64,000 bases of DNA from Stutzerimonas stutzeri KOS6 (lineage in GTDB: Bacteria > Pseudomonadota > Gammaproteobacteria > Pseudomonadales > Pseudomonadaceae): NCBI RefSeq assembly GCF_000307775.2, contig NZ_KK020677.1, positions 583,095 through 647,094 on the forward strand, given 5' to 3'. Every line of letters starts with the position of its first letter. Position 1 is the stretch's first letter. The position numbers were made by a program, and so were the translations under genes. Shown one piece after another: positions 16,502 to 26,324 of the stretch. Under the pieces are notes generated by a model. It worked only from the letters and a program-made list of their open reading frames with translations. It made no database searches and had not been told where the DNA came from.

Positions 16502-18328
16502 ATGCTCTCGCTGTTCCAGCGCAAACGGGTGCCACCCACCGCCGGCACACCGCCCACCTCCGGCATCGAAACTCCAAAAGGGTCGATGCGGCCGGAGTCG
16601 GCCGCATCGCTGCTGGCCACGCCGCGCCGGCAGAAACTGCTGGAACACATCTGGCAGCGCACATCGCTCTCACGCCGACAGTTCGCCGCGCTCTACCTCG
16701 CCCCACTGGAGCGCTACGCCGAGCTGGTCCAGCAGTTCCCGGCCTCCGAGAACCACCACCACGCCTATCCGGGCGGCATGCTGGACCACGGTCTGGAGAT
16801 CGTCGCCTATGCGCTGAAGCTGCGGCAGTCATACCTGCTGCCTGCGGGCGTCACGCCGGAGGCACAGGCGGCCCAGGCCGAAGCCTGGACCGCAGGCACG
16901 GCCTACGCGGCCCTGCTGCACGACATCGGCAAGATTGCGGTCGATCTGCACGTCGAACATGCCGACGGCAGCGTCTGGCATCCCTGGCACGGCCCGCTGC
17001 GAAAGCCCTACCGCTTCCGTTACCGAAAGGAGCGCGAGTACCGCCTGCACAGCGCCGCCACCGGGCTGCTCTACGCGCGCCTTCTCGATCGGGACATCTT
17101 CGACTGGCTCAGCGGCTATCCCGACCTCTGGGCCGCGCTGCTGTACGTGCTGGCCGGCCAGTACGAGCACGCCGGCACGCTCGGCGAACTGGTCGTGCAG
17201 GCCGACCAGGCATCGGTCGCCCAGGAACTCGGCGGCGATCCCAGTAAGGCGCTGGCGGCACCCAAGCATGCGCTGCAACGCAAATTGCTCGACGGCTTGC
17301 GCTACCTGCTCAAGGAGGAATTCAAGTTGAACCAGGCCGGCCCGGCGGACGGCTGGCTGACCCAAGACGCCCTGTGGCTGGTGAGCAAGACCGTCTCCGA
17401 CAAGCTACGCGCACATCTGCTGTCGCAGGGCATCGACGGCATCCCGGCGAGCAATACGGCGGTGTTCAACGTGCTGCAGGATCACGGCATCGTGCAACCG
17501 ACGCCGGATGGCAAGGCGATCTGGAAGGCTGCGGTCACCAGCGAGGCCGGCTGGTCGCACGCCTTCACCTTCCTGAAACTCTCGCCGGCGATGATCTGGG
17601 ATGCCGCCGACCGGCCGGCGCCGTTCGCAGGCCGTGTGCAGGTCGAAGAGGAACAAGCGGAGCCGACGCCGCAGGCGCCGGCGGTGGCCGATGGGCCGCG
17701 CGCGGAAGGCATCGAAGCTGCATCCGCGAGCACGGCGCCGGTCGCATCCGCAGCCATGGACACCGGCGTGGCCGCGCTGCTCGACCTGCTGGGCGACACC
17801 GCTCCACCCACGGCACCGGAGATCCCGAGTTCCCCTGTTGCCGAGCCCGAGCCGGCCCCTTCGACCGTGCCCCCGCCGCAGATGGGCCTCGCGCCTTCCC
17901 AGGATCGCGCGGAGCCCTCCGGGGCGCACTTCATGGCCTGGCTGCGTCAGAGCATCCAGACGCGCAAGCTCATCATCAACGACGCCAAGGCCCTGGTGCA
18001 TACCGTCGCCGGTACGACCTACCTCGTCAGCCCCGGCGTGTTCCAGCGCTACGCGCAGGAGTACCTTCAAGTCGTCGCGCTGGCCAAGCAGGAGAAGCTG
18101 GAGGGGTGGCAGTGGGTACAGAAGCGCTTCGAGAAGCTGGGACAGCACCGCAAGCAGCCGAGCGGGCTGAACATCTGGACCTGCGAAGTCACGGGGCCGC
18201 GCAAGTCGCGCCGGCTGCACGGCTACCTGCTCGCCAGCCCGGATGCGCTGTTCCAGGAGACGCCGCCAGACAACCCATACCTGCGGCTCCTGCATGAGGA
18301 CTTCTTACCAAGCGCGAACCCTCTGTAA
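16502..18328 (+). CDS. traI: TraI-type MobH-family relaxase
   Basis: A 608-residue protein. The MobH histidine motif is ENHHHAYPGGMLDHG with His85-His87, and the HD-hydrolase motif LLHDIGKI with His140-Asp141 follows; both define this relaxase family, which nicks oriT and pilots the strand. Residues about 375-460 are a proline/alanine-rich linker, and a C-terminal winged-helix-like domain (about 465-600, FMAWLRQSIQTRKLIINDAKALVHTV) matches the DUF1528 part of TraI homologs. The start at 16502 follows a GGGG-containing leader. This is the last core gene before the cargo; IS debris begins within about 200 bases of its stop. Confidence 0.92.
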   Translation: MLSLFQRKRVPPTAGTPPTSGIETPKGSMRPESAASLLATPRRQKLLEHIWQRTSLSRRQFAALYLAPLERYAELVQQFPASENHHHAYPGGMLDHGLEIVAYALKLRQSYLLPAGVTPEAQAAQAEAWTAGTAYAALLHDIGKIAVDLHVEHADGSVWHPWHGPLRKPYRFRYRKEREYRLHSAATGLLYARLLDRDIFDWLSGYPDLWAALLYVLAGQYEHAGTLGELVVQADQASVAQELGGDPSKALAAPKHALQRKLLDGLRYLLKEEFKLNQAGPADGWLTQDALWLVSKTVSDKLRAHLLSQGIDGIPASNTAVFNVLQDHGIVQPTPDGKAIWKAAVTSEAGWSHAFTFLKLSPAMIWDAADRPAPFAGRVQVEEEQAEPTPQAPAVADGPRAEGIEAASASTAPVASAAMDTGVAALLDLLGDTAPPTAPEIPSSPVAEPEPAPSTVPPPQMGLAPSQDRAEPSGAHFMAWLRQSIQTRKLIINDAKALVHTVAGTTYLVSPGVFQRYAQEYLQVVALAKQEKLEGWQWVQKRFEKLGQHRKQPSGLNIWTCEVTGPRKSRRLHGYLLASPDALFQETPPDNPYLRLLHEDFLPSANPL

Positions 18329-18534
18329 AACCTGCCCCCTATCCAAGCCGGGAATTAGCAATCTAGGTTGAGCAGGTCGTGAGCTGCATTAAGCGCATGC
18401 TGAGCGGCATCGCCCCCCATTTAGCAACCGATCACGGTTAAGCCCGCCTCCGCGAACCCATGCTGTGGGTAGGTGCCCGTTTTCGGCTCGTCTTATGAAA
18501 AAAGGTGAGCGTCCAGCCGTCCCATCGTTACTCA

Positions 18535-19798
18535 GGTTGAGACGCCGAGGGGCAACAGCTCCTCGATCTGGCTGTTGGGCCAGATGGGCAGTTTTTCCCG
18601 GGGTGTCCTTGAGCCAGGCGCCGGGCTCGAGACCGTTCAGTCTGGTGGTGGCCAGCACGCTCTGGATGGCGGCGGCGCGGTAGCTGCAGCCGGTCGTGTA
18701 GGGCCTGCAGTTTGGGCAGGGCTTTCTGTTCACGCAGCAGCTGCCGGACGGCCGCGTCGAGTGCGCGGGCGCGCCAATCGAGGGCATAGAGATCGGCGAT
18801 GCGCCGCAAGGCCTCGGCTGTCACTGGGCTCCAGGTCGTTGCTGCGGTAGGCCCAGAGTAGGCTCAGATATAGGGGCGTTTGGTTTTCCCCTCGCCGGGA
18901 TCGAGTTGCCGCAGAGGGTGTTTCATCGGCATGCAGCACCTGGCGTTGGAGCAATAAGGCGCGCAGCCGATCCACCAGGGGCTCAAGGCCACGCCGTAGC
19001 GCCCGACTCACTCGGCGAGGGCCGAACGGGCAGGGTGACGCCGTCACGGGCAGCGATCTGTTCGAGGCGGTAGAGCGGCAGGCGGTCAGGTCAGGCGCGG
19101 CCATGCCGCCTTCGATCACTGCCGGCGGAACCGGCGCGGCGCTGATGCTTTCGCACGGGCGGCAGGCTTATTGCGGGCGACTGTGCCAGTGGACGAAGGA
19201 CCTGGCCAGGATCAGGTCGAGCTGCTCGCTGATGTCTTCGCCGATCTTGACCAGCGCGGCGCTGCATTCGGCGGCATGGAACTAGCGAAAACGGCCTTGA
19301 TGCAGACGGCGCTGACCCAACCACACACCGGTGCCGTCCTACTGCGACAGCTTTAGCCGCGAGCCGTGCCGATTGCGAAAGGCATAGGTCGTGCCATCGC
19401 AGGGTGGTCGCCCGAGGGCCTGCTGAAGGTGCACCGAAAGCCCGTCGATCCCCAAGCGCATGTTGATCGGTCGGCCACCAGCCAAACCTGGGCCGGCATT
19501 CGCGTCAGGCCATCCCCCGCAGCAATCCGGCCAACCAGCTTGCATCGACGTCCGCCGGCAACGCCAACCGCCAGCCACTGGCATGCCTGCAGCAGCCACG
19601 CCCCGGCGGACGGCTCCAGCACTGCCACGGGCACCAGGGTAAGCGGCGTGGCCGCCCGCTTGCTGCGCCTGATCCAGTAGGCCAGTGCCTCGGGTTTGAG
19701 CGCATGCTACTGGCAATAAGCAACTGCGTCAGCCCGCTGTCCTGCCAGGCCTGAACATGCCGAGCCCAGGACTCGCGGCGCGCGTGCATCGTTTCCAT
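18535..19798 (-). pseudogene. Decayed IS66-family element (tnpA-tnpB-tnpC remnants)
   Basis: Reading leftward, three shifting frames carry recognisable IS66 pieces. TnpA starts near 19798 (RRESWARHVQAWQDSGLTQ; later VPVAVLEPSAG in another frame). TnpB is a fragment around 19345-19475 (MRLGIDGLSVHLQQALGRPP). TnpC pieces are VDRLRALLLQRQVLHADETP near 18980, AEALRRIADLYALDW near 18800, and a C-terminal LNGLEPGAWLKDTP ending GVST near 18535. Frameshifts and deletions occur throughout and the TnpC length is roughly halved, so the element is dead. It marks the cargo boundary just after traI. Confidence 0.75.
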
Positions 19799-20156
19799 AT
19801 AAATCCCCTACTGGAAAAGCACAGGATGCAGGGCGGGGTGTTCGAGCAAAAAGGGGGGGGGACGCTTACTGTCGATACGCGGCGGCAGCCGCAAGACCGT
19901 CGCCGCGAGCAGCCTGTCCAGCACGCTCGAATACATGGATGAAAAGCGCATGCAGGCTGATACCGGTAGTTTGCGAAACGGCGCGGAGGATCAGCGCGGA
20001 GCTGGGCAGCAGCCAGGGTAGTTGGCTGCATGCCGAGAAGATCGGCGGCTTTTGCTGCCTGGTGGGTTCCGCGCGTTCGAGATTCGGGTTAATGAGATGG
20101 TCATCCCCACCCTCCGAGGGCACACTTTCGCAGGGTGTTTTATTTCGGAGGCCATC
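19799..20156. other. Noncoding junction between IS66 and IS110 remnants
   Basis: No gene is supported here. A G-tract of nine bases (19853-19861) is present. A leftward frame reading LPWLLPSSALILRAVSQTTGISLHALFIHVFERAG looks like coding debris of a further element but cannot be assigned. GGAGG at 20147-20151 is the ribosome site of the IS110 transposase that follows. Confidence 0.5.
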
Positions 20157-21192
20157 ATCACGAGCGCAGTTGCACTGGTAGGGATTGATCCGGGCAAGCA
20201 AAGCTTTCATCTACACGGAAAAGACGGCTCTGGCCGGAAGATCTTTCGCACGAAAGCGACACGCCAGCAAATGATGCGATTGCTTGGCATCCTGCCGGCT
20301 TGCACGGTGGTGATGAAGCCTGCGCCGGAGCGCACTTCATGGCGCGCCAACCGACGGCGCTCGGGCATGAAGTGAAATTGATCTCGCCGCAGTTCGTGCG
20401 TCCTTTCGTCAAGGGCAACAAGAACGACTTCATTGATGCCGAAGCGATCTGGGAAGCCGCCTCGCGGCCCAGCATGCGCTTCGTCTCGCCCAAGACCGAG
20501 GCCCGGCAAACGCTTTCGGTATTGCACCGGATGCGTGATTCGCTGGTGCGTGATCGTACCAAGACGGCCAACCAGGCCCACGGTTTCCTGCTGGAGTTCG
20601 GCATCAGCCTGCCCAAGGGACTATCGCTGGTCAGACGACTGCCGAGCACGTTGGATGAGCATGAGCTGCCGCCTCGGCTGGTCGCACTCCTAACGCGCCT
20701 GCATCAGCATTCACGCTATCTGGACGGACAGATCAAGGCACTGGACAAGGAAATGACCACCCAGCTTGAGGAAGATGACCTGGGGAGTCGCTTGCTGACG
20801 ATTCCCTGTGTCGGCCCGATCACGGCCAGCCTGTTATCGGCCGAAATGGCGATGGCAAGCAGTATGGCGGCAGCCGTGATTTCGCGGCATCGGTGGGGCT
20901 GGTGCCCCGCCAGCACAGCACCGGCGGTCGAGCCAATTTGCTGGGGATGAGCAAACGAGGGGACAAGAATCTGCGGCGACTTCTAGTGCAATGCGCCCGG
21001 GTCTAGCCGCAGCGCCTGAAGCATCAGCAGGGCGCCCTGGCCGACTGGGTCCGTTCGCTACGAGAGCGACGCCGCTCGAATCACTCGAATGTAGTGGTGT
21101 GCGCCCTGGCCAACAAGTTCGCCCGAATCGCCTGGGCGATCGCTGCCAACCACTCGGAATTCGAAGCAGGGCCAGTCGTCTACGCCGCCTGA
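20157..21192 (+). pseudogene. IS110-family transposase, inactivated by frameshifts and a stop
   Basis: The RuvC-like N-terminal domain is clear (VALVGIDPGKQSFHLHGKDG), followed by the middle helical part (ISPQFVRPFVKGNKNDFIDAEAIWEAA) and the transposase_20 domain (LTIPCVGPITASLLSAEM; then DFAASVGLVPRQHSTGG in another frame). Three lesions are visible. A base is missing near 20315 (ATGAAGCC where the frame needs ATGGAAGCC). Another is missing near 20847 (ATGGCGATGG). An in-frame TAG stands at 21004. The expected start after GGAGG reads ATC, so the start codon may be lost too. The element is immobile unless helped in trans. Confidence 0.82.
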
Positions 21193-21292
21193 CCCGGCCA
21201 TTACAGCTGTACCACGGAACACCCTTCCAGGTTTTGCGATGCTGAACAACCGATGACGTGAACGGCCACCGGCTTGGTGAAGAACCTGACAT

Positions 21293-21313
21293 AAAAAACG
21301 GCTTTCGAAGCCG
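21293..21313 (-). terminator. Rho-independent terminator on the minus strand
   Basis: CGGCTTTCGAAGCCG (21299-21313) is a 6-bp stem with a 3-base loop. On the minus strand it is followed by TTTTTT (complement of 21293-21298). It lies about 190 bases beyond the stop of the leftward FAD oxidoreductase gene and is its likely terminator. The rest of the stretch 21193-21504 holds no gene that I can see. Confidence 0.65.
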
Positions 21314-21504
21314 CCGGCTTGTCAGGATCACCAGGCGCGACTCTCATCGTGGCGCGAGGCAGCCCAAACGAGACGCCGGATAGATTTACGCAAGCCATAG
21401 AATCATCGCTGGTCAGTATTGCAGAAACGGGGTGACCGTAAATTTTTTCTTCAAAAAATCTCTTGCAGCACCCATCAGGCGGCGACCGCCGCCACCACCC
21501 CCAC

Positions 21505-22935
21505 TCAAGACGCCAGAATCTTCCCCGGATTCATGATCCCGTGCGGATCGAGCGCGCGCTTCACCGTCGCGATCAAGGACAGCTCCGCCGGATTGCGGCT
21601 GTAGTGCAACCACGGCCGCTTGTGCAGCCCAATGCCGTGCTCGGCCGAGACCGATCCCGACAGGCTGCGCACGATAGCGTAGAATGCGGCCTCGATGCGC
21701 TGTTCGGTCTTGCGGTCGTCAGTCGGCAGCGAACCCACCACGATATGCACGTTGCCGTCGCCGACGTGGCCGAAGTAGATCGCCCGAACGCCGGGGAAAT
21801 CGCGCGCCAGCGCCTCGCGCATCCGGGCCACGCATTCCTCGATGCCCGAGATGGGCGCGGACACGTCGAAGTTGATGGTGGGCGCGAAGGTGCGCAGCAT
21901 CTCGGAGATGGCATCGCGCAGTTCCCAGAAGGCTTGGGTCTGCGTGTGAGATTGGGCCACGGCGGCGTCGGCGATCCAGCCTTCGGCCAGCGCGTGTTCC
22001 AACATCGCCTCGAAGCGCGCCGCATCCTCTTCGGGTGCGGCCGCCTGCAGGTCCAGCAGCACGTATAGTGGATACGTGGCCGGCAGCGGCGCGGCGATGC
22101 CGCCGGCGGTTGTGGCCGCGGCATAGTAGTCCTGCCACATCATCTCGAATGCGCTGACCCGGCCGCCCAGGAGCTGCTGCGCATGGCGCAGCAGCTTGAT
22201 GGCCGAGCCGAAATCGGGCGCGGCTACCAACGCGGTATTGGCGCCCGAGACGCCCGGATGCAGGCGGAGCACGGCCTGCGTGATGATGCCCAGCGTGCCC
22301 TCGGTGCCGATGAACAGATGCTTCAGATCGGGGCCGGCATTGTTCTTGACCATCTTGTTCATCATGGACAGCACGGTTCCGTCGGGCAGCACGGCTTCCA
22401 GTCCCAGCACCAGGTCGCGCGCCATGCCGTAGCGGATCACGCGGTTGCCGCCCGCATTGGTGGCGATGTTGCCGCCGATCTGGCAGGAGCCGCGCGCGCC
22501 CAGGTCCAGCGCGAACAGAAAGCCCGCCGCCTGCGCGGCTTCCTGAACGACCTGCAGCGGCGTGCCGGCCAGCACGGTCATGGTGGCTGAGGCAGGGTCC
22601 AGTTCGACCACGCCGGACATGCGCTCCAGTGAAACGAGCACGCAGCCTTCTATCGGCGTGGCACCGCCGGCCAGGCCGGTCAGCCCGCCCTGCGGCACCA
22701 CCGGGCAGCGTCCTGCATGGCATAATGCCAGCACGCGCGCAATTTCGGCGGTGTCGTGCGGGCGCACCAAGGCCAGCGGCCTGCCGCCTTCCTCACCGCT
22801 CCAGTCGTTCAGGTACCGGGCCTCGATGTCGGCGCCCGCCAGCACTTCGCCGATGCTGGCGTCGGCGCGCAGCGCGGCCAGAATTCGTTTAGGGTTCCAG
22901 GGCCCGGACGCCGGTTCCGATGCAGTGATGTTCAT
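21505..22935 (-). CDS. FAD-binding oxidoreductase, GlcD / D-2-hydroxyacid dehydrogenase type
   Basis: A 476-residue intact enzyme of the FAD_binding_4 / FAD-oxidase C family (glycolate oxidase GlcD, D-lactate and D-2-hydroxyglutarate dehydrogenases). The FAD-binding part contains PQGGLTGLAGGATP (about residues 83-96), DLGARGSCQIGGNIATNAGG and GTEGTLGIIT. The C-terminal part has HVGDGNVHIVV and ends SAEHGIGLHKR...MNPGKIL, the family signature. The ATG at 22935 follows AGAGGAGT. It stands alone between IS fragments with its own upstream dyad (23116-23125) and terminator. The substrate is unknown; a link to naphthalene metabolism is not evident. Confidence 0.88.
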   Translation of the reverse strand: MNITASEPASGPWNPKRILAALRADASIGEVLAGADIEARYLNDWSGEEGGRPLALVRPHDTAEIARVLALCHAGRCPVVPQGGLTGLAGGATPIEGCVLVSLERMSGVVELDPASATMTVLAGTPLQVVQEAAQAAGFLFALDLGARGSCQIGGNIATNAGGNRVIRYGMARDLVLGLEAVLPDGTVLSMMNKMVKNNAGPDLKHLFIGTEGTLGIITQAVLRLHPGVSGANTALVAAPDFGSAIKLLRHAQQLLGGRVSAFEMMWQDYYAAATTAGGIAAPLPATYPLYVLLDLQAAAPEEDAARFEAMLEHALAEGWIADAAVAQSHTQTQAFWELRDAISEMLRTFAPTINFDVSAPISGIEECVARMREALARDFPGVRAIYFGHVGDGNVHIVVGSLPTDDRKTEQRIEAAFYAIVRSLSGSVSAEHGIGLHKRPWLHYSRNPAELSLIATVKRALDPHGIMNPGKILAS

Positions 22936-23115
22936 GAAGAGACTCCTCTTCCAGTTTATGGAACGGCCAGCGTGTCCAGCCTTTATGATGGGCGGCCGCG
23001 GATTCTGGGGAAAGAGCGAGTTACTAACCCGAAATTTTGTATCCGGACAGTCAAAAAGTTTTCCGATAAATATCCATGAAACCCATAACACGCTGATGCT
23101 TTTGTGTTTTTATGA

Positions 23116-23125
23116 TGTCAGACAA
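23116..23125 (-). promoter_or_regulatory. FCD/GntR-type operator-like dyad upstream of the FAD oxidoreductase
   Basis: On the minus strand the sequence reads TTGTCTGACA(T), an imperfect dyad of TTGTC/GACAA type, the form recognised by FadR/LldR-subfamily GntR regulators that often control lactate and hydroxyacid oxidases. It lies about 180 bases before the gene. No regulator gene is present; the sequence beyond it is an ISL3 fragment. Function is inferred. The remaining bases of 22936-23240 hold no gene. Confidence 0.4.
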
Positions 23126-23240
23126 TACCCCGAAATATCATTGCGATGTTCGAATACTTTGTTCCTCATTAGTAACAGGCGAGGAAGTGGGTAGATTGGC
23201 AGTCGCTAAACATCCCAACCCCCACACCCTGCTGTCGCCA

Positions 23241-23645
23241 TGCAGCGGCCAGGCGATTCGCCCATTCTTCGAGTGGCTCGGTGAGCACTGCCAGCATATC
23301 GAGGCGGTCGCCATGGACATGAACACCGCTTTCGACCTGGAAGTGCAGCGGCACTGCCCTCAAGCCGACGTGGCCTACGACCTGTTCCATGGGGTGGCGC
23401 GCTACGGTCGTGAGGTGATCGACCATAGTCGCGTCGACCAGGCCAACCTCCTGCGCGATAACAAAACAGCGCGCAAGGTGGTGGTCAAGCGCAGCCGCTG
23501 GCTGCTGCTGCGCAACGCTGAGAACCTCAAGGACGGCCAAGCCGTGCAGTTGCAGGAATTGCTCGCCGCCAACCAGCCATTGGCCCACGGTCTATCTGCC
23601 ACCGCCAAACTGAACGGGCTTGCCGACCTAGCATCCATCGGCTGA
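23241..23645 (+). pseudogene. ISL3-family transposase fragment
   Basis: An internal piece of an ISL3 DDE transposase. The blocks QAIRPFFEWLGEHCQHIEAV, AMDMNTAFDLEVQRHCPQAD, VAYDLFHGVARYGREVIDHS and RWLLLRNAENLKDGQAVQLQ are in frame. N-terminal zinc finger/HTH and C-terminal parts are missing. The end frame drifts after NQPLA (the next residues fit TVYL in another frame), so there is also a frameshift. The open frame starts at 23112, but the first part is unrelated. It abuts the end of the nah lower operon. Confidence 0.75.
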
Positions 23646-23769
23646 TCTGTTTCTCGCTCCGCTTATTACCGAAACCGCCTAAAGAGATCAGAAGGCCAGT
23701 CAATGCTGCTGATTTCCTTCTGGAAGCCAGCCGCATGATGCGTTCGGGCGCGAAAGTCGAAATCTACCT

Positions 23770-24210
23770 CTACCCCAAACTGGATGCCTCATGATGCCCT
23801 ATGGCCGCCAAGCCCGCTGCCGCGCAGGCTTCGTCCTGCCCCTCGTCGGCCCCAGAGACGCCGATGCCGCCGATGCATTCACCATCGAGTAGGATCGGCA
23901 GGCCCCCGCCGAACACCACCAGCCGCTCGCGTCTCGGCAGGCCGATGCGCAGGCGCGGGTTGTCACCCAGCACGTCGAGCCAGTCGCGGGTGGGGAAGCC
24001 GAAGCTCACGGCGGTGTACGCCTTGTCTTCGGCAATTTCCCGTGAATGTAGAAAGGCGCCGTTCATGCGCAGATAGGCCAACGGCAGGCCGGAGTGGTCA
24101 ACCACACAGACGTTAATGCGCACGCCTAGCTTCTCTGCATGTGCCACGGCCGCACGGGTGGCGGCATAGGCGGCTTCCCAGTGCAGCGAGCGTTGATTCG
24201 TTGTTCTCAT
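23770..24210 (-). CDS. nahX: HbpS/GlcG-family (DUF336) protein, NahX-like
   Basis: A 146-residue protein of the HbpS/GlcG family (PF03928). Typical blocks are INVCVVDHSGLPLAYLRMNGA, SREIAEDKAYTAVSF and VVFGGGLPILLDGECIGGIGVSGADEGQDEACA. This is the terminal gene of the lower naphthalene operon, the position called nahX in the P. stutzeri AN10-type operon. The family binds heme or cobalamin-like ligands in some members, but the role in naphthalene degradation is unproven. It lies 30 bases after nahJ. ISL3 debris starts about 125 bases beyond its stop, so any further operon genes have been lost. Confidence 0.82.
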   Translation of the reverse strand: MRTTNQRSLHWEAAYAATRAAVAHAEKLGVRINVCVVDHSGLPLAYLRMNGAFLHSREIAEDKAYTAVSFGFPTRDWLDVLGDNPRLRIGLPRRERLVVFGGGLPILLDGECIGGIGVSGADEGQDEACAAAGLAAIGHHEASSLG

Positions 24211-24240
24211 GTGCCGGACTCTGTGCAGGAGGAGGCAGGC

Positions 24241-24432
24241 TCATCGACCAATGGCCTTGGCGCTTTCGCCGCCGATGCCGAAGTGGCCTTTGGGCATCTC
24301 GGTTATAATCACTCGCACGCTGGTCAGCGGCGCATCCAGGGAGCGCGAGATGGCCTCGCTGACTTCGCGAATGAGGGTTTCCTTCTGCTCGTCGCTGCGG
24401 CCTTCAAGGATGTGGATCTGGGCAATAGGCAT
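24241..24432 (-). CDS. nahJ: 4-oxalocrotonate tautomerase
   Basis: A 63-residue protein; after removal of Met the N-terminus is Pro1, the catalytic base of the family ([21 protein letters not shown]). Arg11 and Arg39-like residues are in the usual places (GR at 11-12; [19 protein letters not shown]). It interconverts 2-hydroxymuconate and 4-oxalocrotonate in the dehydrogenase branch of catechol meta-cleavage, as a hexamer in the cytoplasm. It sits between nahK and nahX, the canonical order. Confidence 0.95.
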   Translation of the reverse strand: MPIAQIHILEGRSDEQKETLIREVSEAISRSLDAPLTSVRVIITEMPKGHFGIGGESAKAIGR

Positions 24433-24480
24433 GGTGTGCCTCCTGAAGAAGAGGCCGCCCGGGCAGGGCGGCCGGATGGC

Positions 24481-25275
24481 TCAGACGAAGCGCGCGGAGA
24501 CGCTGCCAAGCCCCTGGTAGCGCACGGTGATGTTGTCGCCCGGCGCTACTGCGACGGCGGCGGTGATGCCGCCAGTCATGATGAAGGTGCCGGCCGGTAT
24601 GTGTTCGTCGCGCTCTGCCAGCAGGTTGGCCAGCATGGCCACGCTGGACAGCGGATGGCCGAGCACTGCGGCGCCGGCACCAAGTTCCACCACCTCGCCG
24701 TTCTTCTCCATCACCACGCCGAGAGTGCGCAGGTCGACATCCTCGAGGTTGGCCATGCGGCCTCCGGTGATGTAGCGGGTCGACGAGGCGTTGTCGGCCA
24801 CCACGCTGATCAGGTCGAACTTGAAATTCTCATAGCGCGAGTCGATTACCTCGACGGTGGGGATCACGTAGTCGACCGCGGCGATCACGTCGCCGATATG
24901 GCAACCAGGCCCGACCAGCGGTGCCTTGGTGACCACCGCGATTTCCGCCTCGATCTTGGGGTGGATCAGCTTGGAACAGTCCACCGTGCCGCCGTCGGGC
25001 ACGCTGAAGTAGTCGGCGAGAAAGCCGTAGATCGGCGTCTCCACGCCCATCTGTGCCATCTTCGCCCATGAGGTCAGGCCCATCTTCAGGCCGACGATCT
25101 TGTTGCCGCGCTCCTCCTTGCGCCGGCGGATTTCCCACTGGATGTCGTAGGCATCGGCGAAGGTCATCTCGGGATAGTCGTTGGTGACCTTGTGGATGTC
25201 ATGGGCCTGCAATTCGGCGTTCTCGATGTGCTCGGCCAGGGCCAGCACCTGCTCGCGGTTGAGGGTACGGTTCAT
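24481..25275 (-). CDS. nahK: 4-oxalocrotonate decarboxylase
   Basis: A 264-residue protein of the hydratase/decarboxylase family (DmpH/XylI/NahK). It decarboxylates 4-oxalocrotonate to 2-oxopent-4-enoate and normally forms a complex with the hydratase NahL, to which it is a paralog. Family blocks include [35 protein letters not shown] and [15 protein letters not shown]. Its ATG overlaps the stop of nahM as ATGA, so the two are translationally coupled. A 48-base gap separates it from nahJ. Confidence 0.94.
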   Translation of the reverse strand: MNRTLNREQVLALAEHIENAELQAHDIHKVTNDYPEMTFADAYDIQWEIRRRKEERGNKIVGLKMGLTSWAKMAQMGVETPIYGFLADYFSVPDGGTVDCSKLIHPKIEAEIAVVTKAPLVGPGCHIGDVIAAVDYVIPTVEVIDSRYENFKFDLISVVADNASSTRYITGGRMANLEDVDLRTLGVVMEKNGEVVELGAGAAVLGHPLSSVAMLANLLAERDEHIPAGTFIMTGGITAAVAVAPGDNITVRYQGLGSVSARFV

Positions 25276-26312
25276 GCGCTCACCTTCTGGTTCTGGCGGG
25301 CCCGGGACATATCCAGGGCGAGGTCTTCGATCATGTCTTCCTGGCCACCGACGGTGCCGCGGCGCCCCAGCTCGACCAGAATGTCGCGGGCCGGCACGCC
25401 GTATTTCTTCTCGGCGCGCTGGGCGAACAGCAGGAATGAGCTGTATACGCCGGCATAGCCCAGGGTCAGCGCATCGCGGTCGACGCGGATCGGCTGGTCC
25501 ATCATCGGCACGACGAGGTCTTCGGCCACATCCATGATCTTGTAGAGGTCGATGCCGGTTTCCACGCCCATGCGCTTGCACACCGCGACGAAGACTTCCA
25601 GCGGGGTGTTGCCGGCACCCGCGCCTAGCCCTGCGACCGAGCCGTCGATGCGCGAGGCGCCGGCCTCGATGGCCGCCAGCGAGTTGGCGATGGCCATGCC
25701 CATGTTGTGGTGACCGTGGAAGCCGATCTCGGTGGCCGGGTTCAGCTCGGCGCGCAGCAGGCCGATCTTCTCGCTGACTTCATCGGGCAGCATGTAGCCG
25801 GCGGAGTCGGTGCAATAGATGCAGTTGGCGCCGTAGCTTTCCATCAGCCGCGCCTGCTCCAGCACTTTTTCGGCGCTGATCATGTGCGCCATCATCAGGA
25901 AGCCGACGGTATCGGCGCCCAGCTTGCGCGACATGCCGATGTGCTGCTCGGAGACATCGGCCTCGGTGCAATGCGTGGCCACTCGAATGGTGGAGACGCC
26001 ACAGTCGAGCGCCATCTTCAGGTGGTCGACCGTGCCGATGCCCGGCAGCAGCAGGGCGGATACCTTGGCCTGCTTGAGGCGCGGGATCACCGCACGCAGG
26101 TATTCCTCGTCGCTGTGCGCGGGGAAACCGTAGTTGATCGAGCGACCGCCGAGGCCGTCGCCGTGGGTGATCTCGATCAGTGGCATGCCGGCGGCGTCGA
26201 GGCCGGTGGCGACCGCGATCATCTGCTCGAGGCTGATCTGGTGGCGCTTGGCGTGCATGCCGTCGCGCAGGCTCATGTCGTGCAGGGTGACGTTCTTGCC
26301 TTGCAGATTCAT
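25272..26312 (-). CDS. nahM: 4-hydroxy-2-oxovalerate aldolase
   Basis: A 346-residue class II pyruvate-type aldolase (DmpG/NahM). The start [18 protein letters not shown] carries the catalytic Arg-Asp (LRDGMHA), and the Mn-binding HGHHNMG motif lies near residues 198-205 ([14 protein letters not shown]). It cleaves 4-hydroxy-2-oxovalerate to pyruvate and acetaldehyde and channels the aldehyde to NahO, with which it forms a complex. It follows nahO by 12 bases and overlaps nahK. Confidence 0.95.
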   Translation of the reverse strand: MNLQGKNVTLHDMSLRDGMHAKRHQISLEQMIAVATGLDAAGMPLIEITHGDGLGGRSINYGFPAHSDEEYLRAVIPRLKQAKVSALLLPGIGTVDHLKMALDCGVSTIRVATHCTEADVSEQHIGMSRKLGADTVGFLMMAHMISAEKVLEQARLMESYGANCIYCTDSAGYMLPDEVSEKIGLLRAELNPATEIGFHGHHNMGMAIANSLAAIEAGASRIDGSVAGLGAGAGNTPLEVFVAVCKRMGVETGIDLYKIMDVAEDLVVPMMDQPIRVDRDALTLGYAGVYSSFLLFAQRAEKKYGVPARDILVELGRRGTVGGQEDMIEDLALDMSRARQNQKVSA

Positions 26313-26324
26313 GGTGCGACTCCT

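Noticed and set aside
19866-20210. Leftward frame with SSALILRAVSQTTGISLHALFIHVFERAG
   Set aside because: Looks like coding debris but has no family I can name and lies wholly between IS remnants, so no gene is claimed.
20157-21192. Programmed frameshifting in the IS110 transposase
   Set aside because: There are two separate missing bases, an in-frame stop and a damaged start codon, which is decay rather than recoding.
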